In this document: piece by piece, positions 1 through 7,679 of the stretch
Position numbering within the stretch: the stretch's first letter is position 1
Layout of the letters: each line of letters starts with the position of its first letter
Assembly (NCBI GenBank): GCA_031281385.1
Contig: JAITFL010000169.1
Location: 1 to 30,265 of the forward strand
Length of the DNA stretch: 30,265 bases
Direction: 5' to 3'
Source of the DNA: Holophagales bacterium
GTDB lineage: Bacteria; Acidobacteriota; Holophagae; Holophagales; Holophagaceae
Made by a program: the position numbers and the translations under genes
Notes under the pieces: generated by a model
Seen by the model: the letters and a program-made list of their open reading frames with translations, nothing else
Told to the model about the DNA's origin: nothing
The model's database searches: none

Positions 1-417
1 TGCGAGGGGTCGTCGCGCATGCGCGGCGGACCTGAGCTACCCCCAGTTAGCATCCGGGAAGTTTTTCCACGCCCCGGCACAAAACGCAACAGGCCGAAAT
101 AGGGAGCCTAGCAAAGCACCCAAATCCGCTCATCGCATCGCGGCTCACTACATTCTGCCGCACCTCTTAGGGTTTCCGCCCTTTTAGGAAATTCAAGCAG
201 AGCATGACCGCGCTGCGTACCCAATCGGCTATCAGGATCAACGCGGCGTAGCCAGCATCAGGACTGCCGCGCAGCGGAATGCTGGGTCATGCTACGGCGC
301 AAAGCGAACCAAGTTGTCAGGCTGCGCCCCTCGTGTATGTGAGATATTTAGCCTCACAGCTCAAAAATGAGAGGCTTTGCATGAAACTCGATATACAATG
401 CAGTACTCGGAGGGGGC
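1..417. other. non-coding, hairpin-rich left flank
   Basis: No protein in any frame resembles a known family. One frame is open from base 2 to about 187, but it has no good start codon and an unconvincing composition. The stretch holds several inverted repeats: a 12-bp perfect palindrome at 14-25 (CGCGCATGCGCG), a long bulged hairpin at 243-300, and AGCCTC/GAGGCT arms at about 352-376. TACAAT at about 394-399 could be a -10 element for trmL, but no convincing -35 lies 16-18 bases upstream. I could not match the stretch to tmRNA, RNase P RNA, SRP RNA or a tRNA. Confidence 0.5.
243..300. repeat. long bulged inverted repeat (cruciform-like)
   Basis: The left arm GCG-g-CGTAGC-CAGCAT (243-258) pairs with the right arm ATGCTG (279-284), a 6-base bulge (285-290), GCTACG (291-296), a mismatch and CGC (298-300). 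This gives 15 base pairs in total. The interior holds a second small hairpin, CCGC-gca-GCGG. There is no T-tract, so it does not look like an intrinsic terminator. It may be a structured RNA segment or a REP-like element; its function is unknown. Confidence 0.45.
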
Positions 418-873
418 TTGTTCCACGTCATTCTGCACCAGCCAGAAATTCCTCAAAACACTGGCAGCATCGGTCGGCTGTGTGTCTGCACTGGATGCGA
501 ATTGCACCTGATCCACCCGCTCGGCTTTGAAGTGACCGATTACTACTTGCGGCGGGCGGGGCTGGACTATTGGGAAAAACTTGCGCCAGCGCACTACGCG
601 GATTGGGATGATTTTTTGGATAAGCGCCCGGCTGGACGCCTTTGGCTGGCCACCACCAAGGCCAGCCAGTTATACACCCAAGTGAGATATGAGCCGGGGG
701 ACGGCTTTGTGCTGGGGTGCGAGACAAAGGGCCTGCCCGATGATATTTTGCAGAGCCACAAAGACAGCCTGATCAAAATCCCAATGCCAGGCGACTTTCA
801 GAGGAGCCTGAACCAAGCCCAAGCCGCCGCCATCGTCTTATATGAAGCATTTAGGCAGGTGAATGGATGGTAG
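418..873 (+). CDS. trmL: tRNA (cytidine/uridine(34)-2'-O)-methyltransferase TrmL
   Basis: Small SPOUT-class methyltransferase of 151 aa, about the family's usual length (E. coli TrmL is 157). TrmL proteins 2'-O-methylate the wobble base of tRNA-Leu isoacceptors in the cytoplasm, using SAM bound in a trefoil knot. The three family motifs are visible: LHQPEIPQNTGSIGRLC near the N-terminus, LGCETKGLP at about residues 99-107 (the G-x-E-x-x-G-L knot loop), and IPMPGDFQRSLNQAQAAAI near the C-terminus. The start is TTG at 418, preceded by a strong Shine-Dalgarno (GGAGGGGG, about 409-416); there is no ATG in frame nearby, and the family motif begins at residue 6. It stands alone, ending 415 bases before rimP. 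Family assignment is secure; the exact tRNA substrate is inferred from the family. Confidence 0.93.
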   Translation: MFHVILHQPEIPQNTGSIGRLCVCTGCELHLIHPLGFEVTDYYLRRAGLDYWEKLAPAHYADWDDFLDKRPAGRLWLATTKASQLYTQVRYEPGDGFVLGCETKGLPDDILQSHKDSLIKIPMPGDFQRSLNQAQAAAIVLYEAFRQVNGW

Positions 874-1127
874 GCTAGGGGCTAGGGTAAGTGTTGATGC
901 CGCTTTGCGGCGATGATTTTTTAATTGCGGATTTAGCGTTGAGTGCTGAACGGAGCTCTGTTGCCGTGTGTATTGCTTACCTTGAAGCCAGTGCCATGCA
1001 TCCGCTAGCCCATCGAAGCCGTGCCAATGTAGTGGCTGATACGTGGAGAATGGCTCCGATGGCCGTGTGGATAATTGGGAAGAGATTTCGATGGACGCCG
1101 GTTGAAGGTAGCTTGGCAAAAAATCCG
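874..1127. other. intergenic region without a supported gene
   Basis: About 250 bases between trmL and the rimP promoter. Open frames exist on both strands (for example 891-1160 plus and 838-1119 minus), but their products look like random translations and lack good ribosome-binding sites. The only structured element seen is a short hairpin at 899-911 just after trmL. Confidence 0.5.
899..922 (+). terminator. weak candidate intrinsic terminator after trmL
   Basis: GCCGC-TTT-GCGGC (899-911) is a 5-bp GC stem with a 3-base loop, followed after five bases by a run of six T (917-922). It lies 26 bases after the trmL stop. The stem is short and the T-run is set back, so termination would be modest. 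Confidence 0.4.
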
Positions 1128-1156
1128 TTGCGCCGAATAGTCATTATGTGTATTAT
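1128..1156 (+). promoter_or_regulatory. sigma70-type promoter of the rimP-nusA-infB leader
   Basis: TTGCGC (1128-1133) is separated by exactly 17 bases from TATTAT (1151-1156). The expected start, about 1162-1164, coincides with the 5' edge of a stable RNA stem (1165 onward). That coincidence supports both the promoter and the leader RNA. Confidence 0.6.
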
Positions 1157-1162
1157 TTAGTT

Positions 1163-1272
1163 AGCGCACCCGGTTTGGGGATGGAATATTGTGAAGGCCC
1201 CAAGCGCTGCGGTGCGGTCCTTTTGTGATGCGGCGCAGGTGTCGGACAAACGGGCTCGCCCCGTTTTTTTTT
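1163..1272 (+). ncRNA. structured leader RNA upstream of rimP (candidate attenuator)
   Basis: From the predicted start near 1163, CGCACC (1165-1170) pairs with GGTGCG (1211-1216), and inside that GTTTGGGG (1173-1180) pairs with CCCCAAGC (1198-1205, one G-U pair). The RNA ends in a strong intrinsic terminator at 1248-1272. CCCGgTTT at 1169-1176 is also complementary, with one bulged G, to the terminator's left arm AAACGGG (1248-1254), so two mutually exclusive folds are possible. This may be a transcription-attenuating leader for rimP-nusA-infB or a free-standing short RNA. I do not recognise a named family. Confidence 0.5.
1248..1272 (+). terminator. strong intrinsic terminator ahead of rimP
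   Basis: AAACGGG (1248-1254), loop CTCGC, CCCGTTT (1260-1266), merging into nine consecutive T (1264-1272). The rimP start codon is only 16 bases after the T-run. No gene ends nearby upstream, so this either ends a leader transcript by attenuation or ends a small RNA. Confidence 0.8.
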
Positions 1273-1288
1273 ATCTTTTTGGACTTGC

Positions 1289-1834
1289 ATGGATCTTAAA
1301 AAAATCAGCGGCCCCATCGAAAGCCAGCTTTCACTGCTGGGCTTTGAGCTCGTGCTGCTGGAGCCTGCGAAAAGCGGCCAAGGTGAGGTACTCAGGCTCT
1401 ACATTGACCATTTAGACCACAGCCAGCCCATCACTCTGGATGACTGCGCGGCTTTGCACGAGGGCCTATTGCCTTGGCTGGACGTAGAATTTCCCAGCTT
1501 TAGGGAAACATACGGAATAGAAGTCAGCAGCCCTGGCATGGAGCGCCCTCTGGCGGCCGCAAGGCATTTTCAGCGCTTTTTGGGCAGACTGTGCAAAGTC
1601 AAAACGCTCCAACCTATAAATGGACAAAAGAGCTTCAAGGGATGGATCAACAACGTCTCCGCCTCTGCCGTGACATTGGAAGAAGACGGGGCATTGAAGA
1701 GCGTTCCGTTGGAGCTTATCCAAAAAGCAAACCTGGCTCCTTTTGACGAAGAAAAGGCGCCCAAACCAAAACACACTCCACACATGGTGGACGAGCTGGT
1801 CGGCGCAGAGAAAAGCGCTGCCAAGGAGGCATAG
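1289..1834 (+). CDS. rimP: ribosome maturation factor RimP
   Basis: RimP binds the 30S subunit and is needed for its late assembly. The 181-aa product shows the N-terminal alpha/beta domain (FELVLLEPAKSG, then LRLYIDH at about residues 35-41) and the hallmark YGIEVSSPGMERPL (about residues 74-87), followed by the small SH3-like C-terminal domain with VTLEEDGALKSVPLELIQKANLAP. It is about 25 residues longer than typical RimP because of a charged tail (EEKAPKPKHT... to EKSAAKEA). ATG at 1289 has only a weak Shine-Dalgarno (GGA, 1281-1283), close behind an intrinsic terminator. Its stop directly abuts the nusA ATG, and the end of rimP carries the nusA ribosome-binding site (AAGGAGG), so the two are probably translationally coupled. 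Confidence 0.93.
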   Translation: MDLKKISGPIESQLSLLGFELVLLEPAKSGQGEVLRLYIDHLDHSQPITLDDCAALHEGLLPWLDVEFPSFRETYGIEVSSPGMERPLAAARHFQRFLGRLCKVKTLQPINGQKSFKGWINNVSASAVTLEEDGALKSVPLELIQKANLAPFDEEKAPKPKHTPHMVDELVGAEKSAAKEA

Positions 1835-3160
1835 ATGGCCCTCGTTAGCAACACATTTTTTGACAGCGTCAAGCTGATAGCCGCAGAAAAGGGCATCCCG
1901 GAGGAAGAAGTTTTCGGGGCTGTCGAAGAGTCGCTTGTAAAAGCTGCGGAAAAATATTTTCACAGCCAAGATTTTTTTGGAGATTTCCAGGCCCAGATGG
2001 ATAGGGACACGGGCGAGTTTCACGTCTATGCCCTAAAAACCGTTGTCTTGGACGTTGAAGAAGAGGATTTGGAAATTAGCTTAGAGGAAGCCCAGGCCCT
2101 CAACCCGGACGCTTCCGAAGGTGATACGCTGTGGCTTCCGCAGGACACAACCCAGTTGGGGCGCATCGCCGCCCAGGCTGCCAAGCAGGTTCTAGTCCAA
2201 AAAGTTCGCGAAGCCGAAAGGGATCGAATATACACCGAATTTGTGAACCGCCTTGGCGAGATAGTTGTCGCTGAGGTAAAGCGCTTTGAGAAAAATTCGA
2301 TAGTGATGGAAATTGATCGCGTAGAGGCCATGCTGAGGCGCTCGGAGGGCCTGCGCGGGGATCGCTTTGACAAGGGCCAGCGCCTCAAGGTCGTTATTTC
2401 CCAAGTAGATAAGAGTTCCAAAGACCCCCAGATACAGGTCAGCAGGACAGACCCAAGGCTCTTGGTAAACCTTTTTGATAGCGAGGTGCCAGAAATCCAC
2501 GATGGCACAGTTGTCATCAAGAGCTGTGTGCGCGAGGCAGGGGACAGGGCCAAGGTGTCTGTCCACAGCGTTGATCCAGACGTTGATCCCGTTGGAGCCT
2601 GCGTGGGACTGAAGGGCAGCCGCGTACAGGCCATTATTCGCGAGCTGAAAAATGAAAAAATAGACATCGTTCGCTACGATGAAGACCCGACAAAATATAT
2701 AGCCAATGCCCTAAATCCCGCTAGAACGATCAGGGTGACAGTCACAGACCCGGAAAGACGCAGGGTCGAAGTGCTTGTCGAGGACGACCAGCTATCGGTC
2801 GCCATAGGCAAGAAAGGGCAGAATGTCCGTTTGGCAGCCAAATTGACCGGCTGGAGCATTGACGTTCGCAGCAATGAAGAAAAACGCCAAGAAGCGAAAG
2901 CGGCTTTGGAAGATGCATTGCCGGAGCCAGAACAAGTAGAGGGTGGATCCCCAGAACCCAGTACCACTGTCCTAGACGAGCTTGGCGGGGTAGATGGGCT
3001 GACCCCCGAAATTGCCGCAAGCCTAGCCGCCGCCGGGTTCCCAGACGCAAAATCCCTGTACAATGCAACTGCCGAGCAATTGGTGAACGGGGTGGAAGGC
3101 ATGAACGAAGAATTGGCTTTCCGTTTAATTGACACTGTTCAAGAAAGGTTTGATGGTTGA
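1835..3160 (+). CDS. nusA: transcription termination/antitermination factor NusA
   Basis: NusA binds RNA polymerase and modulates pausing, termination and antitermination. The 441-aa protein has the N-terminal polymerase-binding domain (about 1-130), an S1 domain (about 140-205, from GEIVVAEVKRFEKNSIVMEI), and tandem KH domains with VGLKGSRVQAIIREL (about 257-271) and IGKKGQNVRLAAKLTGW (about 324-340). An acidic linker (about 355-375) leads to a single helix-hairpin-helix-like C-terminal domain (LDELGGVDGLTPEIAASLAAAG to the end). It is intermediate between E. coli NusA (495 aa, two C-terminal repeats) and Bacillus NusA (371 aa, none). The ATG at 1835 follows the rimP stop with no gap and is preceded by AAGGAGG. 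No ylxR or L7Ae-like gene lies between nusA and infB. Confidence 0.95.
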   Translation: MALVSNTFFDSVKLIAAEKGIPEEEVFGAVEESLVKAAEKYFHSQDFFGDFQAQMDRDTGEFHVYALKTVVLDVEEEDLEISLEEAQALNPDASEGDTLWLPQDTTQLGRIAAQAAKQVLVQKVREAERDRIYTEFVNRLGEIVVAEVKRFEKNSIVMEIDRVEAMLRRSEGLRGDRFDKGQRLKVVISQVDKSSKDPQIQVSRTDPRLLVNLFDSEVPEIHDGTVVIKSCVREAGDRAKVSVHSVDPDVDPVGACVGLKGSRVQAIIRELKNEKIDIVRYDEDPTKYIANALNPARTIRVTVTDPERRRVEVLVEDDQLSVAIGKKGQNVRLAAKLTGWSIDVRSNEEKRQEAKAALEDALPEPEQVEGGSPEPSTTVLDELGGVDGLTPEIAASLAAAGFPDAKSLYNATAEQLVNGVEGMNEELAFRLIDTVQERFDG

Positions 3161-3161
3161 C

Positions 3162-3193
3162 AATAAGAATAAGGAGTATGGGTTTTTCTTATT
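3162..3193 (+). promoter_or_regulatory. hairpin in the nusA-infB gap
   Basis: AATAAGAA (3162-3169) is perfectly complementary to TTCTTATT (3186-3193), enclosing 16 bases that include an AAGGAG sequence. The stem is A/T-rich and weak. It sits in the 65-base nusA-infB gap and could affect mRNA processing or infB translation; no function is shown by the sequence. Confidence 0.3.
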
Positions 3194-3225
3194 CACAACC
3201 CAAAAGCTAGAGGGCCCCACCTAAC

Positions 3226-6200
3226 ATGCTGCGGATAAACCAATTTGCCAAAGAGATAGGAGAGAGCAACAACTCTATCCTCGAAGTTCTCGAAAAGCGC
3301 CTAGGGATAAAGGGCAAGAGCCATAGTTCGAATCTCACGCCAGACCAAGTCGCCATGCTCCGCAGGCATTTTGAGGCAAAGGCCAAAGGGGTTGATGAGG
3401 CAAAGCCGCTGGCTATCCATCGCCCAACTGCTCCAGTGAAGGTGGTAAAGGGAACTCCCACCGCCCATGTGGTCGTAGAACCCACGCCCGCGCCGCATCC
3501 CATTCCAGTACTCGTCAAAAAACAAGAGCCGCCAGAAGCACCCCCGGCGCCCCCCGCAGTCGCGCCAGAGCCGCAGGATACGCGAGACGCAAAGCCAGCA
3601 GAAAGCCCAGAACCAATAACTGCAGGATCGGAGAAATCAGCACAAATGCCCGCATCTGCATCGCCTAGGGCGATACTTCCGCCAATCACAACAGCTCCTG
3701 CCAACGAAGGTTTTTCAAAACTACGGATCTCTCCCACCCAGCCAACCGCCCCAAAACCGCAGGAGCAGGCGCGTTTTATCCAGCTGCCGCAGCCCGTTGG
3801 CCAAAGATCCAAGCCAGAATCGCCAGAACCCGCAAAGCCAGATGCGGGCAAGCCGATAATCCAGAGAAAGGGGCAGGGCTCACCGCACGGGCAGCGTCCA
3901 CAAAAAGTCCACCGCTCAGGGGATCCGCGGCAAGCAAAGACTGTTTTGCCAATGGCCACAAACACTGGCAAAGGCGAAGTGATGAGGCACGAGACGCAAG
4001 GCCAGCAGGCTCCGCCCTCCAAGCGTCCCTACATCCCCCCAAGCATTTACCAACTGCAGACGGAGCAGGGGTTCACCAAGATCAAGATGGCGGACGAGCC
4101 AGTGGCTGCGCCCAAGCGCCAAGAACCGGCCCGGTACATAACATTGCCCCAGCCCCAGGCAAAGCAATCCGGCGATAACCGCCAAACAGGCAAACCAGGC
4201 CAGGCCAAGCGCCCTGGGGACAAAGGGGGCCGCACAGGCGGGTCTATGCGGACTGGCGGCTCTGCCCAGCGCCCCGGCATGCCAGGCTCGCGTCCGGGGC
4301 TTGGGTCTGCCCGCCCAGGAGGCGGCATCGGCCGTGGGCCCAACCTTGGCACTCTTCCCCCCCCAGACCCCAACATGGCCAAGGGGCCAGGGCGCGGAGG
4401 TCACTTCACGGGCAAGAAAAAAGGCGAAAAACATTCGCGGATGGACCAAGAGAACGAGGCACTGGAACAAAAGCTCAGACAGCCAAGGTCTAGGGCCCAG
4501 CAAATCGCGATAGAATACATTGAAGACGAAATAGGCATAGTGATGCTCTCCGAGGGCGTCACCGTCAAAGAGCTTGCAGAAAAATGCAACCGCCCCGCCA
4601 AAGATGTTGTCGCAAAGCTGCTGCACAGGGGCATATTCGCCACCATCAATCAGCCGCTGGACACAGAGCTTGCCAAAGAGCTGGCGCGCGAATTTGGGTA
4701 CATGGCTGACATAGTCTCTTTTGAAGAAGATTTGCAGATAATGCAAGAAGAAAACACCAGCGCGGAACTTGGCGAAAAACTCCCGCGCCCGCCAGTGGTC
4801 ACCATCATGGGGCACGTTGACCACGGAAAAACCTCACTTTTGGACGCGATAAGAAAATCCCGCGTGGCCGAGGGCGAAGCGGGCGGGATAACCCAAGCCA
4901 TAGGCGCATACAGGGTGGACATAAAAGACCAAGAGGGCAAAGACAGGTACATAGCCTTCATTGACACGCCTGGCCACGAGGCTTTCACGAAGATGCGCGC
5001 CAGGGGGGCAAAAGTCACCGACATAGTGGTGCTGGTCGTTGCCGCAGATGATGGCGTGATGCCGCAGACGATTGAAGCCATCAGCCACACCAAGGCGGCG
5101 GAAGTGCCGATGATTGTCGCCATCAACAAGGTTGATAAGCCCGGGGCAGATCCCGACAAAGTGATGCAGATGCTCATGCACCACGGAGTGCAGGTCGAAA
5201 CGTATGGCGGGGATGTACCCAGCGTCAATGTGTCCGCAAAGGCCAAAACTGGACTAGACGAGCTATTGGAAACCATTTTGCTTGTTGCCGACCTAAAGGA
5301 CTTGCGGGCAGTCTATAGCTGTCCCGCCGCCGGAAGCATACTGGAGGCCAAGCTAGACCGAGGGCGCGGAGCCGTGGCAACAGTGCTTGTGCAGCAAGGC
5401 ACGCTAAAGGCTGGTGACATCTTTGTCGCTGGTGCCACGATGGGCCGTGTGCGGGCCATGTTTGACGACAGGGGCGAACGCATAGCCGAAGCTACCCCAT
5501 CCATGGCCGTGCAGATTCTGGGCTTCGAGTCGGTACCCGTTTCTGGGGACAACTTCCAGGTTGTGGAGAATGAGTCCAAGGGCCGCTCCATAGTAACCTT
5601 TAGGCAGGAAAAGGCCAAGGCCGCAGCGCAGGCCAAGCAACGCGTCACGCTCGAAAGTCTGTTCAGCACGCTCAAAGAGGGCCAAATCAAGGAACTGCCG
5701 CTCATCGTCAAGGCGGACAACCACGGCTCGGTGGAGTCGCTTTTGGGCAGCTTGGAGCGCCTTAGCACCGATAAAGTCCGCACAAGGATAATCCACTCTG
5801 CAGCAGGCACCGTCAACAAAAATGACATCTTGCTGGCAGAGGCCTCCGATGCCACAATCATCGCCTTTAACGTGGCCGCCGAGCGCGAGGCGGAGGATTT
5901 GGCCAGAGAGGGCGGCGTTGACATCCGCAACCACACGATCATCTACAAAGTGACCGAAGAAATCACCAACGCCATGGTCGGCCTGCTGGACGCTACAGAA
6001 AAGGAAGTGGTGCAGGGTCATGCAGAAATTTTGCAGTTATTCAAGGTGCAAAAATCAGTGATTGCTGGCTGCCGAATCCAAGATGGATCTGTCAAGCGTT
6101 CCCACTTGGTGAGGGCCAAGAGGGGCGCAGAAGTGATCTTCGAGGGCAACATAAAGGCTCTAAGGCGCTTCAAGGATGATGTTTCAGAAGTAAAGACTGG

Positions 6201-6303
6201 CTTTGAGTGCGGCATCCAGCTTGATGGCTTCGATGCCTTAGCCGAAGGCGACACGCTGGAATTTTTCACAAAAGAAAAAGTGGCCGCGACTAGTTTGAAT
6301 TGA
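3226..6303 (+). CDS. infB: translation initiation factor IF-2
   Basis: IF-2 is the GTPase that places initiator fMet-tRNA on the 30S subunit and promotes subunit joining. At 1025 aa it is longer than E. coli IF-2 (890). It starts with a typical IF2_N domain ([20 protein letters not shown], residues 1-50). A long Pro/Ala/Gly/Lys/Arg-rich low-complexity linker follows (about 60-420), then a second IF2_N-like helix bundle (about 425-510). The G domain has GHVDHGKT (about 529-536), the switch [16 protein letters not shown] (about 579-584), NKVDK (about 633-637) and SAKAKTG. Domains II, III and IV complete the C-terminus. The start ATG has a rather distant GAGGG (3208-3212). It ends the operon here: rbfA and truB do not follow, and an inverted methyltransferase gene comes next. 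Confidence 0.97.
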   Translation: MLRINQFAKEIGESNNSILEVLEKRLGIKGKSHSSNLTPDQVAMLRRHFEAKAKGVDEAKPLAIHRPTAPVKVVKGTPTAHVVVEPTPAPHPIPVLVKKQEPPEAPPAPPAVAPEPQDTRDAKPAESPEPITAGSEKSAQMPASASPRAILPPITTAPANEGFSKLRISPTQPTAPKPQEQARFIQLPQPVGQRSKPESPEPAKPDAGKPIIQRKGQGSPHGQRPQKVHRSGDPRQAKTVLPMATNTGKGEVMRHETQGQQAPPSKRPYIPPSIYQLQTEQGFTKIKMADEPVAAPKRQEPARYITLPQPQAKQSGDNRQTGKPGQAKRPGDKGGRTGGSMRTGGSAQRPGMPGSRPGLGSARPGGGIGRGPNLGTLPPPDPNMAKGPGRGGHFTGKKKGEKHSRMDQENEALEQKLRQPRSRAQQIAIEYIEDEIGIVMLSEGVTVKELAEKCNRPAKDVVAKLLHRGIFATINQPLDTELAKELAREFGYMADIVSFEEDLQIMQEENTSAELGEKLPRPPVVTIMGHVDHGKTSLLDAIRKSRVAEGEAGGITQAIGAYRVDIKDQEGKDRYIAFIDTPGHEAFTKMRARGAKVTDIVVLVVAADDGVMPQTIEAISHTKAAEVPMIVAINKVDKPGADPDKVMQMLMHHGVQVETYGGDVPSVNVSAKAKTGLDELLETILLVADLKDLRAVYSCPAAGSILEAKLDRGRGAVATVLVQQGTLKAGDIFVAGATMGRVRAMFDDRGERIAEATPSMAVQILGFESVPVSGDNFQVVENESKGRSIVTFRQEKAKAAAQAKQRVTLESLFSTLKEGQIKELPLIVKADNHGSVESLLGSLERLSTDKVRTRIIHSAAGTVNKNDILLAEASDATIIAFNVAAEREAEDLAREGGVDIRNHTIIYKVTEEITNAMVGLLDATEKEVVQGHAEILQLFKVQKSVIAGCRIQDGSVKRSHLVRAKRGAEVIFEGNIKALRRFKDDVSEVKTGFECGIQLDGFDALAEGDTLEFFTKEKVAATSLN

Positions 6304-6486
6304 GGCACTTGCGAAACTACCCGCACGCTCATCGGAGTCATCGGGGGCCTGGAGAGTAGCGAGCGGCCCCCCCCCTCGCTACTCCCCAGACCCCTAGTCC
6401 TCGCTTCGCTTACTGCCCTGCGTAGGGGCGGATACATGGAGATGGCTTCGATGAGAGGAAAGAGAGTTTTGCAAGAAGCTCAACTG
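6304..6486. other. convergent intergenic region after infB
   Basis: Non-coding gap between convergent infB and the DNA methyltransferase. It contains a perfect 10-bp inverted repeat (6354-6384), an overlapping alternative GGGGGCC/GGCCCCC pairing, and a small CCCT-gcgt-AGGG hairpin near 6416. GAGGCACTTGC directly at the infB stop recurs after another gene at 14302. Confidence 0.5.
6354..6384. terminator. candidate terminator-like hairpin after infB
   Basis: GAGTAGCGAG (6354-6363) pairs perfectly with CTCGCTACTC (6375-6384) around an 11-base C-rich loop. There is no T-run on either strand, so it is not a canonical intrinsic terminator. It may instead stabilise the 3' end or be one of the palindromic elements common in this window's gaps. 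Confidence 0.35.
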
Positions 6487-7644
6487 TCAATTACAAGCTG
6501 GCGCAACAAGCTCAAGTGAGCCATTAAAACTATTTTCTTCGTTCACAAAAACCTGCCGCTTAATTGCATCAGCGACCGAAGCGATCATGGGTACACAAAC
6601 TGAATTGCCTATTTGCCTATATTGTTCCCCCAAGGACGATGGGCGCAAAAAATCGCTAGGGAAGCCCATTATGCGAAAACATTCGTCAATGGTCAGTTTG
6701 CGCACTCTGTTGTCGGGCATAAGCACCCAATAGCGGCCAGAAGTCTCTTGGGATGGCAGGGTCGGGTGCATGCCCATGGCAGAATAAATGCGGTTGGGCT
6801 GTTTATGCACCCTAGAGAGATGCTCTGTCCCGGGGCGCGTACCCACCTTGCGGATAGTCTTGTTGCGGTATCCCACGAAGCATAGCCCTGATTCTTTTTG
6901 GGTTATGGGGTTTTCGATAAGGGTGTATTCCTTGGGGTCAAGGTACTCGAATGGGCCATCCTTGTCCAAAAAGTTCAGCAATTTTTTGCTTTCTGTCTTT
7001 GGCATCCAGTTGAAATTGAAGAGGCCTTTTTCGGAGGCTATGATGACGATTCTCTCTCTATTTTGCGGCACGCCAAAGTCTTTTGCGTTTAGCAACCGCC
7101 ATTCTGTCAAATACCCCAAGTCGTTTAGCTTTTCAAGAATCACCCCGAGCGTGCGCCCGCCGTCGTGGTGTATTAGGTGCTTCACATTTTCCAGAAAGAC
7201 GACGCTGGGCCGCTTTGCCTCTATGATGCGGCATATCTCAAAGAAAAGAGTTCCCCTTGTGTCGGCGAAGCCCTTTTGTTTTCCCGATATGCTAAATGGC
7301 TGGCAGGGGAAGCCGGCGCATAGTACGTCAAAATTGGGGATGTCGTTGGCATTGACGCTTGCTATGTCGCCATGCGGCATTTCGCCAAAATTTGCTTGGT
7401 AGGTCTTTTGGCAACCTGGGTTGATGTCGCACGAAAACACGCACTCAAAGCCTACTTGGGTCATCCCTAAGCGAAAACCGCCTATGCCGCAAAAAAGGTC
7501 TATGAACGTCGGAGCTTTATCCGGGTTCCATAACTCGATGGCATCTTCATTCTTACGAAACGATGGGTTTGGCTGAAAGTGGCTGATGATGGCTTTGGCC
7601 TTTGGAGCTAATTTCGCCGTTGTTTTTTCCCCTTCATGGCGCAT
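6487..7644 (-). CDS. C5-cytosine DNA methyltransferase (orphan)
   Basis: Transfers a methyl group from SAM to C5 of cytosine in a specific DNA sequence. All the main family motifs are present in the 385 aa: motif I FIDLFCGIGGFRLG (47-60); motif IV GFPCQPFS (111-118) with catalytic Cys114; motif VI with ENV (about 155); motif VIII with QNRER (about 200); a target-recognition region containing GYRNKTIRKVG and HLSRVHKQPNRIYS; and motif X GNSVCVP near 350. The recognition sequence cannot be read reliably from the protein. No restriction endonuclease, vsr nuclease or other restriction gene is adjacent, so it looks like an orphan methyltransferase. It lies 35 bases after RNase J on the same strand and could be cotranscribed. 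It occupies the place where rbfA/truB often follow infB, and it may be a lateral acquisition. Confidence 0.93.
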   Translation of the reverse strand: MRHEGEKTTAKLAPKAKAIISHFQPNPSFRKNEDAIELWNPDKAPTFIDLFCGIGGFRLGMTQVGFECVFSCDINPGCQKTYQANFGEMPHGDIASVNANDIPNFDVLCAGFPCQPFSISGKQKGFADTRGTLFFEICRIIEAKRPSVVFLENVKHLIHHDGGRTLGVILEKLNDLGYLTEWRLLNAKDFGVPQNRERIVIIASEKGLFNFNWMPKTESKKLLNFLDKDGPFEYLDPKEYTLIENPITQKESGLCFVGYRNKTIRKVGTRPGTEHLSRVHKQPNRIYSAMGMHPTLPSQETSGRYWVLMPDNRVRKLTIDECFRIMGFPSDFLRPSSLGEQYRQIGNSVCVPMIASVADAIKRQVFVNEENSFNGSLELVAPACN

Positions 7645-7679
7645 GACTTATTTTAATGCCATATCGCGTCCACTCGGCA

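Noticed and set aside
2..187. Open frame entering from the left edge (about 62 codons)
   Set aside because: Possibly the end of a truncated gene, but the composition is unconvincing, no family is recognised, and the region is hairpin-rich.
891..1160. Small plus-strand frame of 89 codons between trmL and rimP
   Set aside because: No ribosome-binding site and no recognisable features; it runs through the rimP promoter.
1163..1272. tRNA or known small RNA (tmRNA, SRP, 6S) before rimP
   Set aside because: No cloverleaf, no CCA end and no signature sequences of these RNAs; the two-part helix plus terminator fits a leader better.
3178..3210. Ten-codon frame (MGFSYSQPKS) in the nusA-infB gap as a leader peptide
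   Set aside because: The AAGGAG is only one base from its ATG, too close for efficient initiation, and there are no regulatory codon runs.
3207..4022. Long minus-strand frame opposite infB (271 codons)
   Set aside because: It lies antisense to the Pro/Ala-rich linker of IF-2; the Gly/Ser/Cys/Trp-rich product reflects reading the GC-rich linker backwards, and no family or ribosome-binding site is visible.
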